NCBI GenBank assembly: GCA_003635255.1
Contig: PYJC01000090.1
Location: 71,880 to 107,632, forward strand
DNA: 35,753 bases
Reading direction: 5' to 3'
Source: Candidatus Poribacteria bacterium
GTDB taxonomy: Bacteria; Poribacteria; WGA-4E; WGA-3G
Positions within the stretch are counted from its first letter, which is position 1; every line of letters begins with the position of its first letter. Below the pieces are notes generated by a model. It had not been told where the DNA came from. It searched no databases and saw only the letters and a program-made list of their open reading frames with translations. The translations under genes and the position numbers were made by a program. Of this stretch, positions 7,037 to 15,711 are shown piece after piece.

Positions 7037-9880
7037 ATGGCACGAAACCCCAGAACTCAACCATACCAACACGAAACAGAAACCCGAACCAATAATCCAT
7101 CCGTTGGGCTTAGTGTTGATGGAGATATCGCGGAGATGCCACAGACAACCTATTATTACAACCCACACCTTCAACCTTCTCTCCGATCTGCAGATACTGA
7201 TCCCGTCCCATCACACGTTAAGTCTTTATTGAGTAAAGCACAGCAAGAACCATTGACTACCGAGGAGACACAGCAGCTTGCTGATGCACTTCATGCCCAA
7301 CCGTGGCTTGAATGGGCAAATAAACGCGAGGGAGGTGATTTTTTTACTGTTGATCCGGTACCCCTTTTTATCCACGAACGCTTAAGTGCACAAGCCATCC
7401 TAGAAACCGCCAAACGTAACGACATCCAACGCGATCTTTTCGCCGACCCACAGCAGAAATACCGAGATGCCGTGCGATTTTATGAGCACGAAGTGCCTTG
7501 GTCAAATCGTCTTATTCTTGGTGATAGCCTGCAGGTGATGGATTCGCTTGCGAACCGTGAAGGCTTAGCAGGACAAGTCCAGATGATTTATGTCGATCCA
7601 CCCTATGGTATAAATTTTCGTTCCAATTTCCAACCTGACGTTTTTAGAACAAAAATTGGTGATGGTGATAAAGACCTCACACGAGAAATGGAACAGGTTA
7701 AGGCATATCGCGATACATGGAAACTCGGGATTCATTCCTATCTTTCTTATTTGCGGAATCGGTTCGTTTTAGCCCGTGAACTGCTTCTGGACTCTGGAAG
7801 TATTTTTGTGCAGATAAGCGATGACAATGCTCACCGAGTCCGTTGTTTGCTAGATGAAGTGTTTGGTCCTGAAAACTTTGTAGCTGAGATTGTGTTTAGA
7901 ACCCGAACCACATCCAAGAGTAAATATTTAACGGTAGTTAATGATTTTATCCTTTGGTACGCAAAGGATAGAGAGCAATTGAAATTTCGTCGTCTTTTTG
8001 TGGAAAAAGAGATGGGTGCCAGATTCTCAAAAGCAGAACTACCAACTGGAGAGATAATTTCTACCTCTAGGACAGACGATTTTCCTGAAGGGACTAAGTT
8101 TTTTACACATGACGATCTTAGAGGAGGAGCAAGCCCTAACCAACCTTTTACATTTCGCAATAAAAAATATAATCCGACAAGTCGAGGAGGGTGGAGGTGT
8201 ACACTTGATGGATTATCAAGACTTGAGAAAGCAGAAAGACTTATACCTCAAAGAAGCAACATCGGTTATAAATATTACTTTTCCGATTTTCCCTACAGTG
8301 AATCAGATAATCTTTGGAACGAGTTACTCTACGAACAAGACAAAAGTTATGTAGTCCAAACGAACGCAACCGTCATCCAACGCTGCATGCTCATGAGTAC
8401 TGATCCGGGTGATTTAATACTTGACCCGACATGCGGTAGTGGCACTACCGCTTACGTTGCCGAGCAGTGGGGGAGACGTTGGATAACTATTGACACCTCA
8501 CGGATTGCTATCACGATAGCGCGTAACAGGCTTCTCTCCGCGACTTATGATTATTACAAACTCAAGGATAAATCAGTAGGAATTGCGGGTGGATTACTTC
8601 TTGAAACTTCTCAACATATTAAGTTAAGCGACATCGCAAACAACGTAGCACTTGACCCAATCTTTGCTAAACACGATCCGATCCTGGCAGAGAAGTTGAT
8701 GATGCTTAATGGAGAACTGAGGCATGTCACTCCTGAAATCAGGCAAAAACTCCAGCAAAAATTAGCAGCTAAAAAGAGTCGTGAGATTACAGATACTGAG
8801 CGGAGGCGGTGGAATCTGCCTGAAACGGCATGGGAAGAGTGGGAAGTGCCATTTGATACCGATCAGGCGTGGCCTGAGGCGTTGCAAGCGGCGTTAATCG
8901 CATATCGGGAAGCGTGGCGGGTAAAAATGGATGAAGTGAATACATGCATCACTGAATCTACAATACAAGAGGACTTGGTGGATCGTCCTATCATAGATAA
9001 AAACCTGCTGCGGGTGAGTGGGCCTTTCACAATAGAATCTGTGCAACCGCCAGCACAATCGCTAGATACTGAAGCAATACCTGTGACATTAGATAGGGAA
9101 CCGGCGAATGCTGCAGCCTACTTGGAGCAGATGTATTCTTTGTTGAAAACAAGTGGCATTGATTTTGAAAATGAGAAAAAGAACTTTTCGCGACTAAACC
9201 GAATTGAGGGTGATATTTTTCACGTGGAAGGGCAGTTTGAAGATGATGATAGAGAAGTGGGAATTGTGTTTGGACCTCAACACGGTCCCGTAACGGCTTT
9301 GCAGGTAGAAGATTGCTTACGGGAAGCGAGGCGAATTTATAATGTACTATTGTTCGCAGGTTTTCACTTTGAAGCCGAGGCACAAGCGATCATTCAAGAT
9401 GAGCACCGACATCTGCAGACACACTTAACACAAATTGCCCCTGATGTAGTAATGCGTGACCTACTCAGACAGACAGATAGTGATCGATTGTTCACAGTTA
9501 TCGGGGCACCACGAACAGAAGTAAAAAGGGCAGAGGATGGTCAGTTTCGCGTCAGAATGGAAGGAATAGACGCTTATAATCCAGTCGATAACACAATTGA
9601 ACCGACAGAGGCAAGTCAGGTTGCAGCGTGGTTTTTAGATGCCGATTACGATGGACGGACATTTTGTCCGACACAGTCGTTTTTTCCAAATAGAAATGCG
9701 TGGCAGAACATAGCACGTTCACTGAGAGAGGTAATTGATGAGGAGAATTTGGCGGCATTTTCTGGAACGGAATCGCTTCCGTTCACAGTGGGAAAACACA
9801 ATCGCATTGCCGTGAAAGTTATTGACCGGCGTGGGAACGAGTTGATGTGCATTCATAAGTTAGGAGATAGAGATGGTTAG
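7037..9880 (+). CDS. mod: Type III-like restriction-modification system, DNA N6-adenine methyltransferase (Mod)
   Basis: A 947-residue protein predicted to methylate adenine in a recognition site and to supply the specificity of the Mod-Res complex. Motif IV DPPY is at residues 187-190 and the SAM-binding motif DPTCGSGTT at 463-471. This order (IV before I) marks the beta class, as in type III Mod. The roughly 270 residues between them hold the target-recognition region. The C-terminal 400 residues have no motif I recognise and probably contact Res. The ATG at 7037 has GAAAGG 7 bases upstream. The stop overlaps the res start by 8 bases (ATGGTTAG), implying coupled translation. The stretch about 7890-8330 uses AGA, AGG and ATA codons more than the rest, which may mark exchange of the recognition domain. 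Confidence 0.9.
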   Translation: MARNPRTQPYQHETETRTNNPSVGLSVDGDIAEMPQTTYYYNPHLQPSLRSADTDPVPSHVKSLLSKAQQEPLTTEETQQLADALHAQPWLEWANKREGGDFFTVDPVPLFIHERLSAQAILETAKRNDIQRDLFADPQQKYRDAVRFYEHEVPWSNRLILGDSLQVMDSLANREGLAGQVQMIYVDPPYGINFRSNFQPDVFRTKIGDGDKDLTREMEQVKAYRDTWKLGIHSYLSYLRNRFVLARELLLDSGSIFVQISDDNAHRVRCLLDEVFGPENFVAEIVFRTRTTSKSKYLTVVNDFILWYAKDREQLKFRRLFVEKEMGARFSKAELPTGEIISTSRTDDFPEGTKFFTHDDLRGGASPNQPFTFRNKKYNPTSRGGWRCTLDGLSRLEKAERLIPQRSNIGYKYYFSDFPYSESDNLWNELLYEQDKSYVVQTNATVIQRCMLMSTDPGDLILDPTCGSGTTAYVAEQWGRRWITIDTSRIAITIARNRLLSATYDYYKLKDKSVGIAGGLLLETSQHIKLSDIANNVALDPIFAKHDPILAEKLMMLNGELRHVTPEIRQKLQQKLAAKKSREITDTERRRWNLPETAWEEWEVPFDTDQAWPEALQAALIAYREAWRVKMDEVNTCITESTIQEDLVDRPIIDKNLLRVSGPFTIESVQPPAQSLDTEAIPVTLDREPANAAAYLEQMYSLLKTSGIDFENEKKNFSRLNRIEGDIFHVEGQFEDDDREVGIVFGPQHGPVTALQVEDCLREARRIYNVLLFAGFHFEAEAQAIIQDEHRHLQTHLTQIAPDVVMRDLLRQTDSDRLFTVIGAPRTEVKRAEDGQFRVRMEGIDAYNPVDNTIEPTEASQVAAWFLDADYDGRTFCPTQSFFPNRNAWQNIARSLREVIDEENLAAFSGTESLPFTVGKHNRIAVKVIDRRGNELMCIHKLGDRDG

Positions 9881-12680
9881 CAACCGCGATCAACAGAAAA
9901 TACCGATTCAGCCTGTAGATGAACCAATTCTGTGTTCACCTTATGAGGAACCTACTGCTCATTGGGTTTACGACCCTAATACCGGTAGACCGAGTCGACA
10001 GGAAGGCCGCCGCGTTGCCGGTTATTGGGTGGAGGAGTACGGCACAACAAACGAGCAATTGGCACTAAACTTCGCCCGAGAAGAAGGGTGGAGTACGCTT
10101 CCGATAGTAGAAAAACTCCGCGATGATGTAAAACGGTGGCGCGAGTCAGGATATAGAAATGCTACGAACGTTACACGTCAACTTCTACAGTATTGGCAAC
10201 GTGAAGGCAGGCAGCGACCCCTCTTTTTCTGTCAGTTAGAAGCGGTAGAAACCGTTATTTATATTGCCGAGATCCGTAGGGCAAAACACCGTCTCGGTTT
10301 TAAACCCAAATTTGAGGATGAAGATTTGGAGCAACTTCGTGACGATGAGTTAATCCGCTACGGGTGTAAAATGGCGACTGGAAGTGGGAAAACCGTCGTC
10401 ATGGCGATGTTGATTGCGTGGGCATTCTGCAATCGAGGCAAGGTGCGTGCTGACACACGTTTTCCGTCTGTTGTGTTGGCTGTGTGTCCAAACCTTATTA
10501 TTAAGGAGCGTCTACAGGTTTTACGTCCGGATTCGGATGGCAATTACTATGATAAATTTAATTTAGTACCACCAACGCTCAAGGCGTTCCTAAGACGCGG
10601 CAAGGTCAAGATTACCAACTGGCATCAACTCGATTTGGCTTCTGGGAACACAGAAAATGGCACATCGCATAAAGTTATAGACAAAGGGGAAGAGACGGTT
10701 GAAGCATACACTGAACGAGTCTTGGATGAACTTGCTGGACGCGGTGAAATTATGGTACTAAACGATGAGGGACATCACGCTTACCGCCCTCTTGAGTTTG
10801 AGGCAAAGCTGAACAGAGAAGAATTGGAAGAACAAGAAACCGCCACGGTATGGATTCAGGGACTCGATCGGATTCAGAAATCATGTGGAATTCGGTTTGT
10901 GGTTGATTTGTCTGCAACACCTTTCTATCTTCAGGGTAGTGGGCATCCGGAGGGTAAACCTTTTGAGTGGATCGTGAGCGACTTTGGATTGGGCGATGCA
11001 ATTGAGAGTGGCATTACCAAGATACCGCGCATTCCTATCAGCGACAGTACTGGACGACCAGAGCCGAAGTATTTCCGATTGTGGGAACACATCACAGACG
11101 CGCTTGATAGTAAACCAAGTCCCGAGGACATCTATGCCGAAGCCAACGATGCATTAATAACGCTTGCCAGTCAATGGAAAACGCAGTTTGATGCAAATGG
11201 GAATTCAGATATACCGAACTGTATGATAGTTGTCTGTCCAGAGACAAGAGTTGCAGAAGAATTTCATCACCGTATTTCTGGAGAAACGGGGATGAATGGT
11301 GAAATAACTTATGGAAATAGTGATCTGTTTCCAGAACTTCAAAACAGCGAATCGGATGTTAATACATTTCGCATTGACAGTAGAAGGCTTTTAGAAGAAG
11401 GAAGCGATGCCGAGCGTCTCCGAAAGATTGTTGATACTATCGGTAAGGAGGGGCAGCCAGGCGAGCAAATTCGATGCGTAGTTTCGGTTTCAATGCTAAA
11501 CGAGGGATGGGACGCAAATAATGTAACGCAGATTATCGGATTGCGTGCGTTTAAGAGTCAGTTGTTGTGTGAGCAGGTTGTTGGACGTGGGCTTCGGCGG
11601 ATGAGTTATGACATTGATCCTAAAACGGGACTCCTTCCACCAGAGTATGTAGACATATATGGTATTCCCTTCACACTTATCCCGTTTAAAGGACGTCAGC
11701 GTCGGCAGCAAAGACCTGATAAGCCCACCTATCGTGTACGTGCCTTGCCAGCGCGGCGTGAGTACGAGATCCAGTTTCCCAATGTTGAGGGATATACCTT
11801 TGAGTTGCGCCATGATGCTATTACTGCAAATATTGGAGAGATGGAGGAACTTAAACTTGAACTTTCAGATACCCCCGATGAACTCTTCGCAGGCGGTATC
11901 ACTTTGAGTGAAGGTAGACATGTTTATATCGGGGAACGCCAAATTCATGATAGACAAGCGTTTTATGAATCTAATCACTTTCAAACTATCAAGTTTGACA
12001 TTGTTCGACAAATTTTGGCAAGACTTCCAATAGACCAATGGGAAAGGAAGCCTGTTCTGTCTCGTGAGCAGCTCTTCCCACAAATTTATCGACTTATAGA
12101 TACCTACATGCTCCAGAAATTTAAACCCGGATATGTGGACCCGCGCGAGTTAGGCAACGTAAAGTACAAAAATCAGGTTGTGAATCTTTTCTTAGATGCT
12201 ATTCAACCAAACACAGAGGCTGGTGAGGCACCGCTACTTCCAATTATCAATCCAAACAAACCACTCGGCAGTTCCAAAGATGTAGATTTCAGTACCACCA
12301 AAGACTGTTATCCAACGGAAAAAAGTCATGTTAATTTTGTCGCAGTGGATAGCACATGGGAAGCAAGTGCAGCGTTTCGACTTGAACGCTCAACGCGGGT
12401 TAAAAACTACGTTCGGAACGATGGTCTCTGGTTTACGATACCATACCACTTCGCTGGTGCGTCACGCGACTACGTTCCAGATTTTATCGTTGATATGACA
12501 GGCGGTACGCGTCTAATCGTTGAAATCAAAGGGAAAGAAACAATGCAAGACCAAGCGAAATATCAAGCAGCACGGCGGTGGGTGCAAGCTGTTAATCATT
12601 CCCAAAAGTTTGGTACTTGGGATTTTTTGGTCTGCCGCAACCCACGTATCTTGGCGTACGAACTTGATCGGTATGAGTAA
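9873..12680 (+). CDS. res: Type III-like restriction enzyme subunit (Res): SF2 helicase fused to PD-(D/E)XK nuclease
   Basis: 935 residues. The helicase motifs are in order: Walker A ATGSGKT at 168-174, DEGH at 298-301 (variant DEAH box), SATP at 347-350, NEGWD at 543-547 and QVVGRGLRR at 568-576. The C-terminal nuclease has PD at 869-870 and E884-x-K886 (VPDFIV..., LIVEIKGKE), a PD-(D/E)XK core. Together with Mod it would translocate on or sense unmethylated DNA and cut it. Both catalytic parts look intact, so the system may be active. The gene starts inside the end of mod. Related helicase-nuclease proteins paired with large methyltransferases occur as type III or BPTD_3080-like systems. 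The exact subtype is inference. Confidence 0.9.
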   Translation: MVSNRDQQKIPIQPVDEPILCSPYEEPTAHWVYDPNTGRPSRQEGRRVAGYWVEEYGTTNEQLALNFAREEGWSTLPIVEKLRDDVKRWRESGYRNATNVTRQLLQYWQREGRQRPLFFCQLEAVETVIYIAEIRRAKHRLGFKPKFEDEDLEQLRDDELIRYGCKMATGSGKTVVMAMLIAWAFCNRGKVRADTRFPSVVLAVCPNLIIKERLQVLRPDSDGNYYDKFNLVPPTLKAFLRRGKVKITNWHQLDLASGNTENGTSHKVIDKGEETVEAYTERVLDELAGRGEIMVLNDEGHHAYRPLEFEAKLNREELEEQETATVWIQGLDRIQKSCGIRFVVDLSATPFYLQGSGHPEGKPFEWIVSDFGLGDAIESGITKIPRIPISDSTGRPEPKYFRLWEHITDALDSKPSPEDIYAEANDALITLASQWKTQFDANGNSDIPNCMIVVCPETRVAEEFHHRISGETGMNGEITYGNSDLFPELQNSESDVNTFRIDSRRLLEEGSDAERLRKIVDTIGKEGQPGEQIRCVVSVSMLNEGWDANNVTQIIGLRAFKSQLLCEQVVGRGLRRMSYDIDPKTGLLPPEYVDIYGIPFTLIPFKGRQRRQQRPDKPTYRVRALPARREYEIQFPNVEGYTFELRHDAITANIGEMEELKLELSDTPDELFAGGITLSEGRHVYIGERQIHDRQAFYESNHFQTIKFDIVRQILARLPIDQWERKPVLSREQLFPQIYRLIDTYMLQKFKPGYVDPRELGNVKYKNQVVNLFLDAIQPNTEAGEAPLLPIINPNKPLGSSKDVDFSTTKDCYPTEKSHVNFVAVDSTWEASAAFRLERSTRVKNYVRNDGLWFTIPYHFAGASRDYVPDFIVDMTGGTRLIVEIKGKETMQDQAKYQAARRWVQAVNHSQKFGTWDFLVCRNPRILAYELDRYE

Positions 12681-12725
12681 TTATAGAGTTGTCTTCTCCC
12701 GCTGACCCTAAAAGCACTTATTATT

Positions 12726-13745
12726 TTGACACACACAGAAACCCAATTAGAATCATATCTATCTGAACCGACAGACGAGGTGATAGCGGCAGTTGCTGCG
12801 TTGGAGGGTGACATCCTCATCCTCGGTGTTGGTGGGAAGATGGGTCCGACACTCGCTAAACAGGCGAAATGCGCGATTGATGCCGCGGGTGTATCGAAAA
12901 GGGTGATCGGTGTCTCCCGGTTCTCAACACCCGGTGTGCGGGAAACTTTGCTTGAAGATGGCATCGAAACAATCGTCGCAGATTTACTCTCGGAAGACTG
13001 CTTACAAAACCTACCCGACATCCAAAACGTCATTCTGATGGCAGGTAGAAAGTTCGGTTCAACTGACAATGAGAGCCTAACGTGGGCGATGAACGGTTAC
13101 ATGCCCGGACGCGTGGCAGAAAAGTTTCGATCTTCGCGGTTGGTTGTGTTCTCAACGGGTAATGTCTATCCGTTGACACCGGTTTCCCACGGTGGTGCGA
13201 CTGAAAGTTCACCCGTTGCTCCGATTGGTGAATACGCGCAATCGTGTCTGAGTCGTGAACGGATCTGTACCTACTTTTCATTGCAACACGGCACACCGAT
13301 GGCGATGTTACGACTGAACTATGCGATAGATCTGCGTTACGGGATATTGTTGGACATCGCTGAAAAAGTTTATGCTGAAGAGACAATCTCCCTCGAAATG
13401 GGCAATGTAAATGTGATATGGCAAGGTGATGCGAACGCAATCGTATTACGGACTTTCGCACATTGCCAAAGTCCACCGTTGGTGCTCAATGTGACGGGAC
13501 CAGAGACAGTTTCTATAAGATTCCTTGCATCTTGTTTCGGTGTGGTTTTCAATAAACCGCCGCGCTTTGACGGTGAAGAGGCATCAACGGCATTGCTAAG
13601 TAACGCCGCTCAGTGTCATCAACTGTTTGGGTATCCGCGTGTCTCTGTAGGACAGATGATTGAATGGGTTGCAGAATGGGTGCGGATTGGTGGCACAACA
13701 CTGCGTAAACCGACCCATTTTGAGGTGCGCGATGGAAAATTTTAA
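12726..13745 (+). CDS. NAD-dependent epimerase/dehydratase-like protein with non-canonical active site
   Basis: 339 residues with an extended-SDR Rossmann fold: ILILGVGGKMGPTLA near residues 30-44 as the nucleotide-binding turn, FSTGNVYP as the strand 5 region and a late NVTGPETVS segment typical of sugar-nucleotide epimerases. The expected YxxxK catalytic pair appears as YAQSC, with no lysine. It may bind NAD(P) and a sugar-like ligand without standard epimerase chemistry. The start is a TTG at 12726 with no clear ribosome site. The frame is closed upstream by TAG at 12684, so only a CTG at 12702 competes. It lies 45 bases after res, but nothing links it to restriction. Confidence 0.75.
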   Translation: MTHTETQLESYLSEPTDEVIAAVAALEGDILILGVGGKMGPTLAKQAKCAIDAAGVSKRVIGVSRFSTPGVRETLLEDGIETIVADLLSEDCLQNLPDIQNVILMAGRKFGSTDNESLTWAMNGYMPGRVAEKFRSSRLVVFSTGNVYPLTPVSHGGATESSPVAPIGEYAQSCLSRERICTYFSLQHGTPMAMLRLNYAIDLRYGILLDIAEKVYAEETISLEMGNVNVIWQGDANAIVLRTFAHCQSPPLVLNVTGPETVSIRFLASCFGVVFNKPPRFDGEEASTALLSNAAQCHQLFGYPRVSVGQMIEWVAEWVRIGGTTLRKPTHFEVRDGKF

Positions 13746-13858
13746 TAGTTGTCAGTTATCAGTACGGTTTTCTACGAAAAACCTTTCAGTTTTCAGTTAA
13801 GAGACCACCTGGGGCAGGTACAAATTTTGTTGCTGCCACAAGAAGTTAACTGATAACT
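13746..13858. repeat. Palindromic intergenic repeat, copy A (stop-codon-abutting family)
   Basis: It begins directly after the epimerase TAA with TAGTTGTCAGTTATCAG and ends AGTTAACTGATAACTTT, so its ends are inverted. Its left half matches, in reverse orientation, the right half of the copy at 18117-18251, including the inner sequence CGAAAAACCTTTCAGTTTTC (CGAAAAATCTTTCAGTTTTC there). An inner GGGGCAG / CTGCCAC pair gives a second stem. Confidence 0.6.
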
Positions 13859-13877
13859 TTAAAAATATAGACAAAAA

Positions 13878-14840
13878 ATGCGAATTCTGTTAGCATGGCA
13901 GAGCAGTGTTTTTGTGATGCTTTTCCTTGTAACCAATAGTGCTTTGTGCCAGCCACATCCGCCAACGCCAATTGCGTTTGCCTCGGATGTAAGCGGTAAC
14001 TGGGAAATCTATCTGACAGATACAACCGGAAAGCGACCTGTAAATCTCACGGACACCCCTGCAGCGGATTACTATCCGACGTGGGCACCTGATGGCAGGC
14101 AGATCGCCTTTTTCTCTCGACGCGACGGAAATCACGAAATTTATGTGATGCAAGCTGACGGCACCAATCAGCGACGCCTAACGCATCACCCTGCGACAGA
14201 TAAAGCACCGGCTTGGTCCCCTGACGGCACCCGCCTCGCTTTTACATCAAATCGTGATGGGCCTTTCGACATCTATCTGCTCCATCTCAATAACGGTGAA
14301 GTGGAACACCTCACCGAAAATCCGTTTGAAGACGAGGCACCAGCTTGGTCACCCGATGGAAAAACCCTTGTTTTCCACTCAAAGCGGGAACTTAATTGGG
14401 ATATATACGTTATTAACGTAAACAGCCGAGTCGAAAAACGATTAACACATCAGCCTCTGATGGACACCTACCCGGCTTGGTCACCCGACGGGCGACAGAT
14501 TGTATATGCGTCAATGCATGCCGAGGTAGCACTTGCGGATTTTGATCTATATATCATGGATGCAGTTGATGGTGCTAACAAAAAAGCCCTCACCGATACA
14601 CCAACAGATGAGGCAGTTCCAGCATGGGCACCTGACGGTGATGCGATTGCCTTTCAATTTGAGAAGGATGGCAGATGGGTTATCCACCTCATGCGTGCCG
14701 ATGGGAGTGAACGCCACGAATTGATTAACAACGGTGCTTGGGCAGCACAACCGAAATGGTCGAGTCGTGTTTCGGACGCACTTCCGATAGTACCGTTAGG
14801 ATCACAAATTCAACTGTGGGGCAACATACGAGCCCGGTAA
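13878..14840 (+). CDS. Secreted TolB-like beta-propeller protein (WD40-like PD40 repeats)
   Basis: 320 residues with a signal peptide ending near NSALCQ and about six PD40 repeats over residues 33-295. Each repeat has the form [AP]xWxPDGxxIAFxSxRDGxxxIYxMxxDG (examples: TWAPDGRQIAFFS, AWSPDGTRLAFTS, AWSPDGKTLVFHS). These repeats build the propeller of TolB, but TolB's N-terminal domain is absent, so it is not the Tol-Pal component. It is likely a periplasmic or exported binding protein. It ends SQIQLWGNIRAR, a possible weak version of the W-G-x-L-K-x-x-R tail of neighbouring secreted proteins. No ribosome site is visible before the ATG, which directly follows a palindromic repeat. Confidence 0.85.
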   Translation: MRILLAWQSSVFVMLFLVTNSALCQPHPPTPIAFASDVSGNWEIYLTDTTGKRPVNLTDTPAADYYPTWAPDGRQIAFFSRRDGNHEIYVMQADGTNQRRLTHHPATDKAPAWSPDGTRLAFTSNRDGPFDIYLLHLNNGEVEHLTENPFEDEAPAWSPDGKTLVFHSKRELNWDIYVINVNSRVEKRLTHQPLMDTYPAWSPDGRQIVYASMHAEVALADFDLYIMDAVDGANKKALTDTPTDEAVPAWAPDGDAIAFQFEKDGRWVIHLMRADGSERHELINNGAWAAQPKWSSRVSDALPIVPLGSQIQLWGNIRAR

Positions 14841-14884
14841 GAAAATGTAAGGTAGATAGACGGAATAAGCAATATAACGGTTTT

Positions 14885-14967
14885 TAGTATCAGGATACAA
14901 TTTTCAGTTCCTTGACTTCTGATATAAATCAGACCCCTTCTTAACTGAGAACTGACAACCGACAATT
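14885..14967. repeat. Degenerate member of the palindromic intergenic repeat family
   Basis: It contains TAGTATCAGGATAC at its left and TTAACTGAGAACTGACAACC at its right, variants of the ends of the copies at 13746 and 18117. In the middle is a perfect hairpin TCTGAT-ATAA-ATCAGA (14918-14933). It occupies the gap between the propeller gene and the first CBM-like gene. Confidence 0.45.
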
Positions 14968-14984
14968 AATAAAAGGAGAATCCT

Positions 14985-15638
14985 ATGCGTTTCAAGACAT
15001 TAGTATTCAGTACACTTTTCACTTGCGGTTTATTACTAACAATTGGTATGAGTTACGGTTATGAACGCGCAATTGAAGCAGAAGCAGCAGATACGATCGA
15101 AGCACCGATGATAGTTGCTGACGATGATGCAGCTTCCGGTGGACAATTCGTGTGGATGGAGGGACCGCCAGCGACCGGTGGCGGCGGCGAAGGTTGGGCA
15201 GAATATAAACTCCATATTCCAGCACCCGGCACCTATGCGCTATGGGGCAAAGTCCTCGCAACGGATGGCAATAGCGATTCATTCTGGGTAACCTGGCAGC
15301 CTGCCGATCCGGATGAAAATGCCCAAGAAACTCAGAACACCGAGTTCCGCTGGGGTGTTGCGCAAGGTAGCGAGTGGCACTGGGACCGCATTAATCACTG
15401 GTTAGACGGTGGAACGTTTGAACGGGAATGGGAGATGGAAGCAGCCGGAGAAACAACGCTCCGTATCGCAGTCCGAGAAGACGCTACCATGTTAGATGTG
15501 ATCTTCATTACTGATAATCTTTCTGAGGACGAAGCGGAAGCAGGTCCGCGTGATCCGATCCCGGAAGATTCCCTAACACCTGTTGAACCGCAAGATAAAC
15601 TCGCGACAACATGGGGCAAACTGAAAGCAGAACGATAG
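14985..15638 (+). CDS. Secreted protein with a carbohydrate-binding-module-like domain (paralogue 1)
   Basis: 217 residues. The signal peptide (MRFKTLVFSTLFTCGLLLTI..., cut near SYGYE) is followed by one beta-rich domain at about 28-175. It begins AIEAEAADTIEAPM and continues with GGGGEGWAEYKLHIPAPGTY, DGNSDSFWVTW, TEFRWGVAQGSEWHWDRINH and TTLRIAVREDATMLDVIFIT. This layout (AE start, G-W-x-E-Y, P-G-T-Y-x-L-W, closing L-x-I strand) resembles CBM6/CBM35-type galactose-binding-like sandwiches, but I cannot name the family. It ends with a linker and KLATTWGKLKAER, shared with the LamG protein at 4684. AAGGAG lies 8 bases before the ATG. The next gene is a close paralogue. Confidence 0.82.
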   Translation: MRFKTLVFSTLFTCGLLLTIGMSYGYERAIEAEAADTIEAPMIVADDDAASGGQFVWMEGPPATGGGGEGWAEYKLHIPAPGTYALWGKVLATDGNSDSFWVTWQPADPDENAQETQNTEFRWGVAQGSEWHWDRINHWLDGGTFEREWEMEAAGETTLRIAVREDATMLDVIFITDNLSEDEAEAGPRDPIPEDSLTPVEPQDKLATTWGKLKAER

Positions 15639-15657
15639 TAATTGACTTAACTTGACT

Positions 15658-15682
15658 GTGGGCGGTTCTCTGAATCGTCCAC
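15658..15682. repeat. REP-like palindrome in the leader of paralogue 2
   Basis: GTGGGCGGTTC (15658-15668) and GAATCGTCCAC (15672-15682) form an 11-bp stem with two G-T wobble positions and a TCT loop. It lies 16 bases before the ribosome site of the next gene. Confidence 0.45.
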
Positions 15683-15711
15683 GGGTTTCAAAAATCGAAA
15701 GGAGGTATTTG

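Noticed and set aside
13878..14840. TolB of the Tol-Pal system
   Set aside because: Only the propeller repeats are present; the N-terminal TolB domain and neighbouring tolA, tolQ, tolR and pal genes are absent.
15652..15711. Longer N-terminus for CBM-like paralogue 2
   Set aside because: It would start at a TTG, translate the REP-like palindrome, and place AAAGGAGG inside the gene. The GTG at 15712 gives a clean signal peptide.
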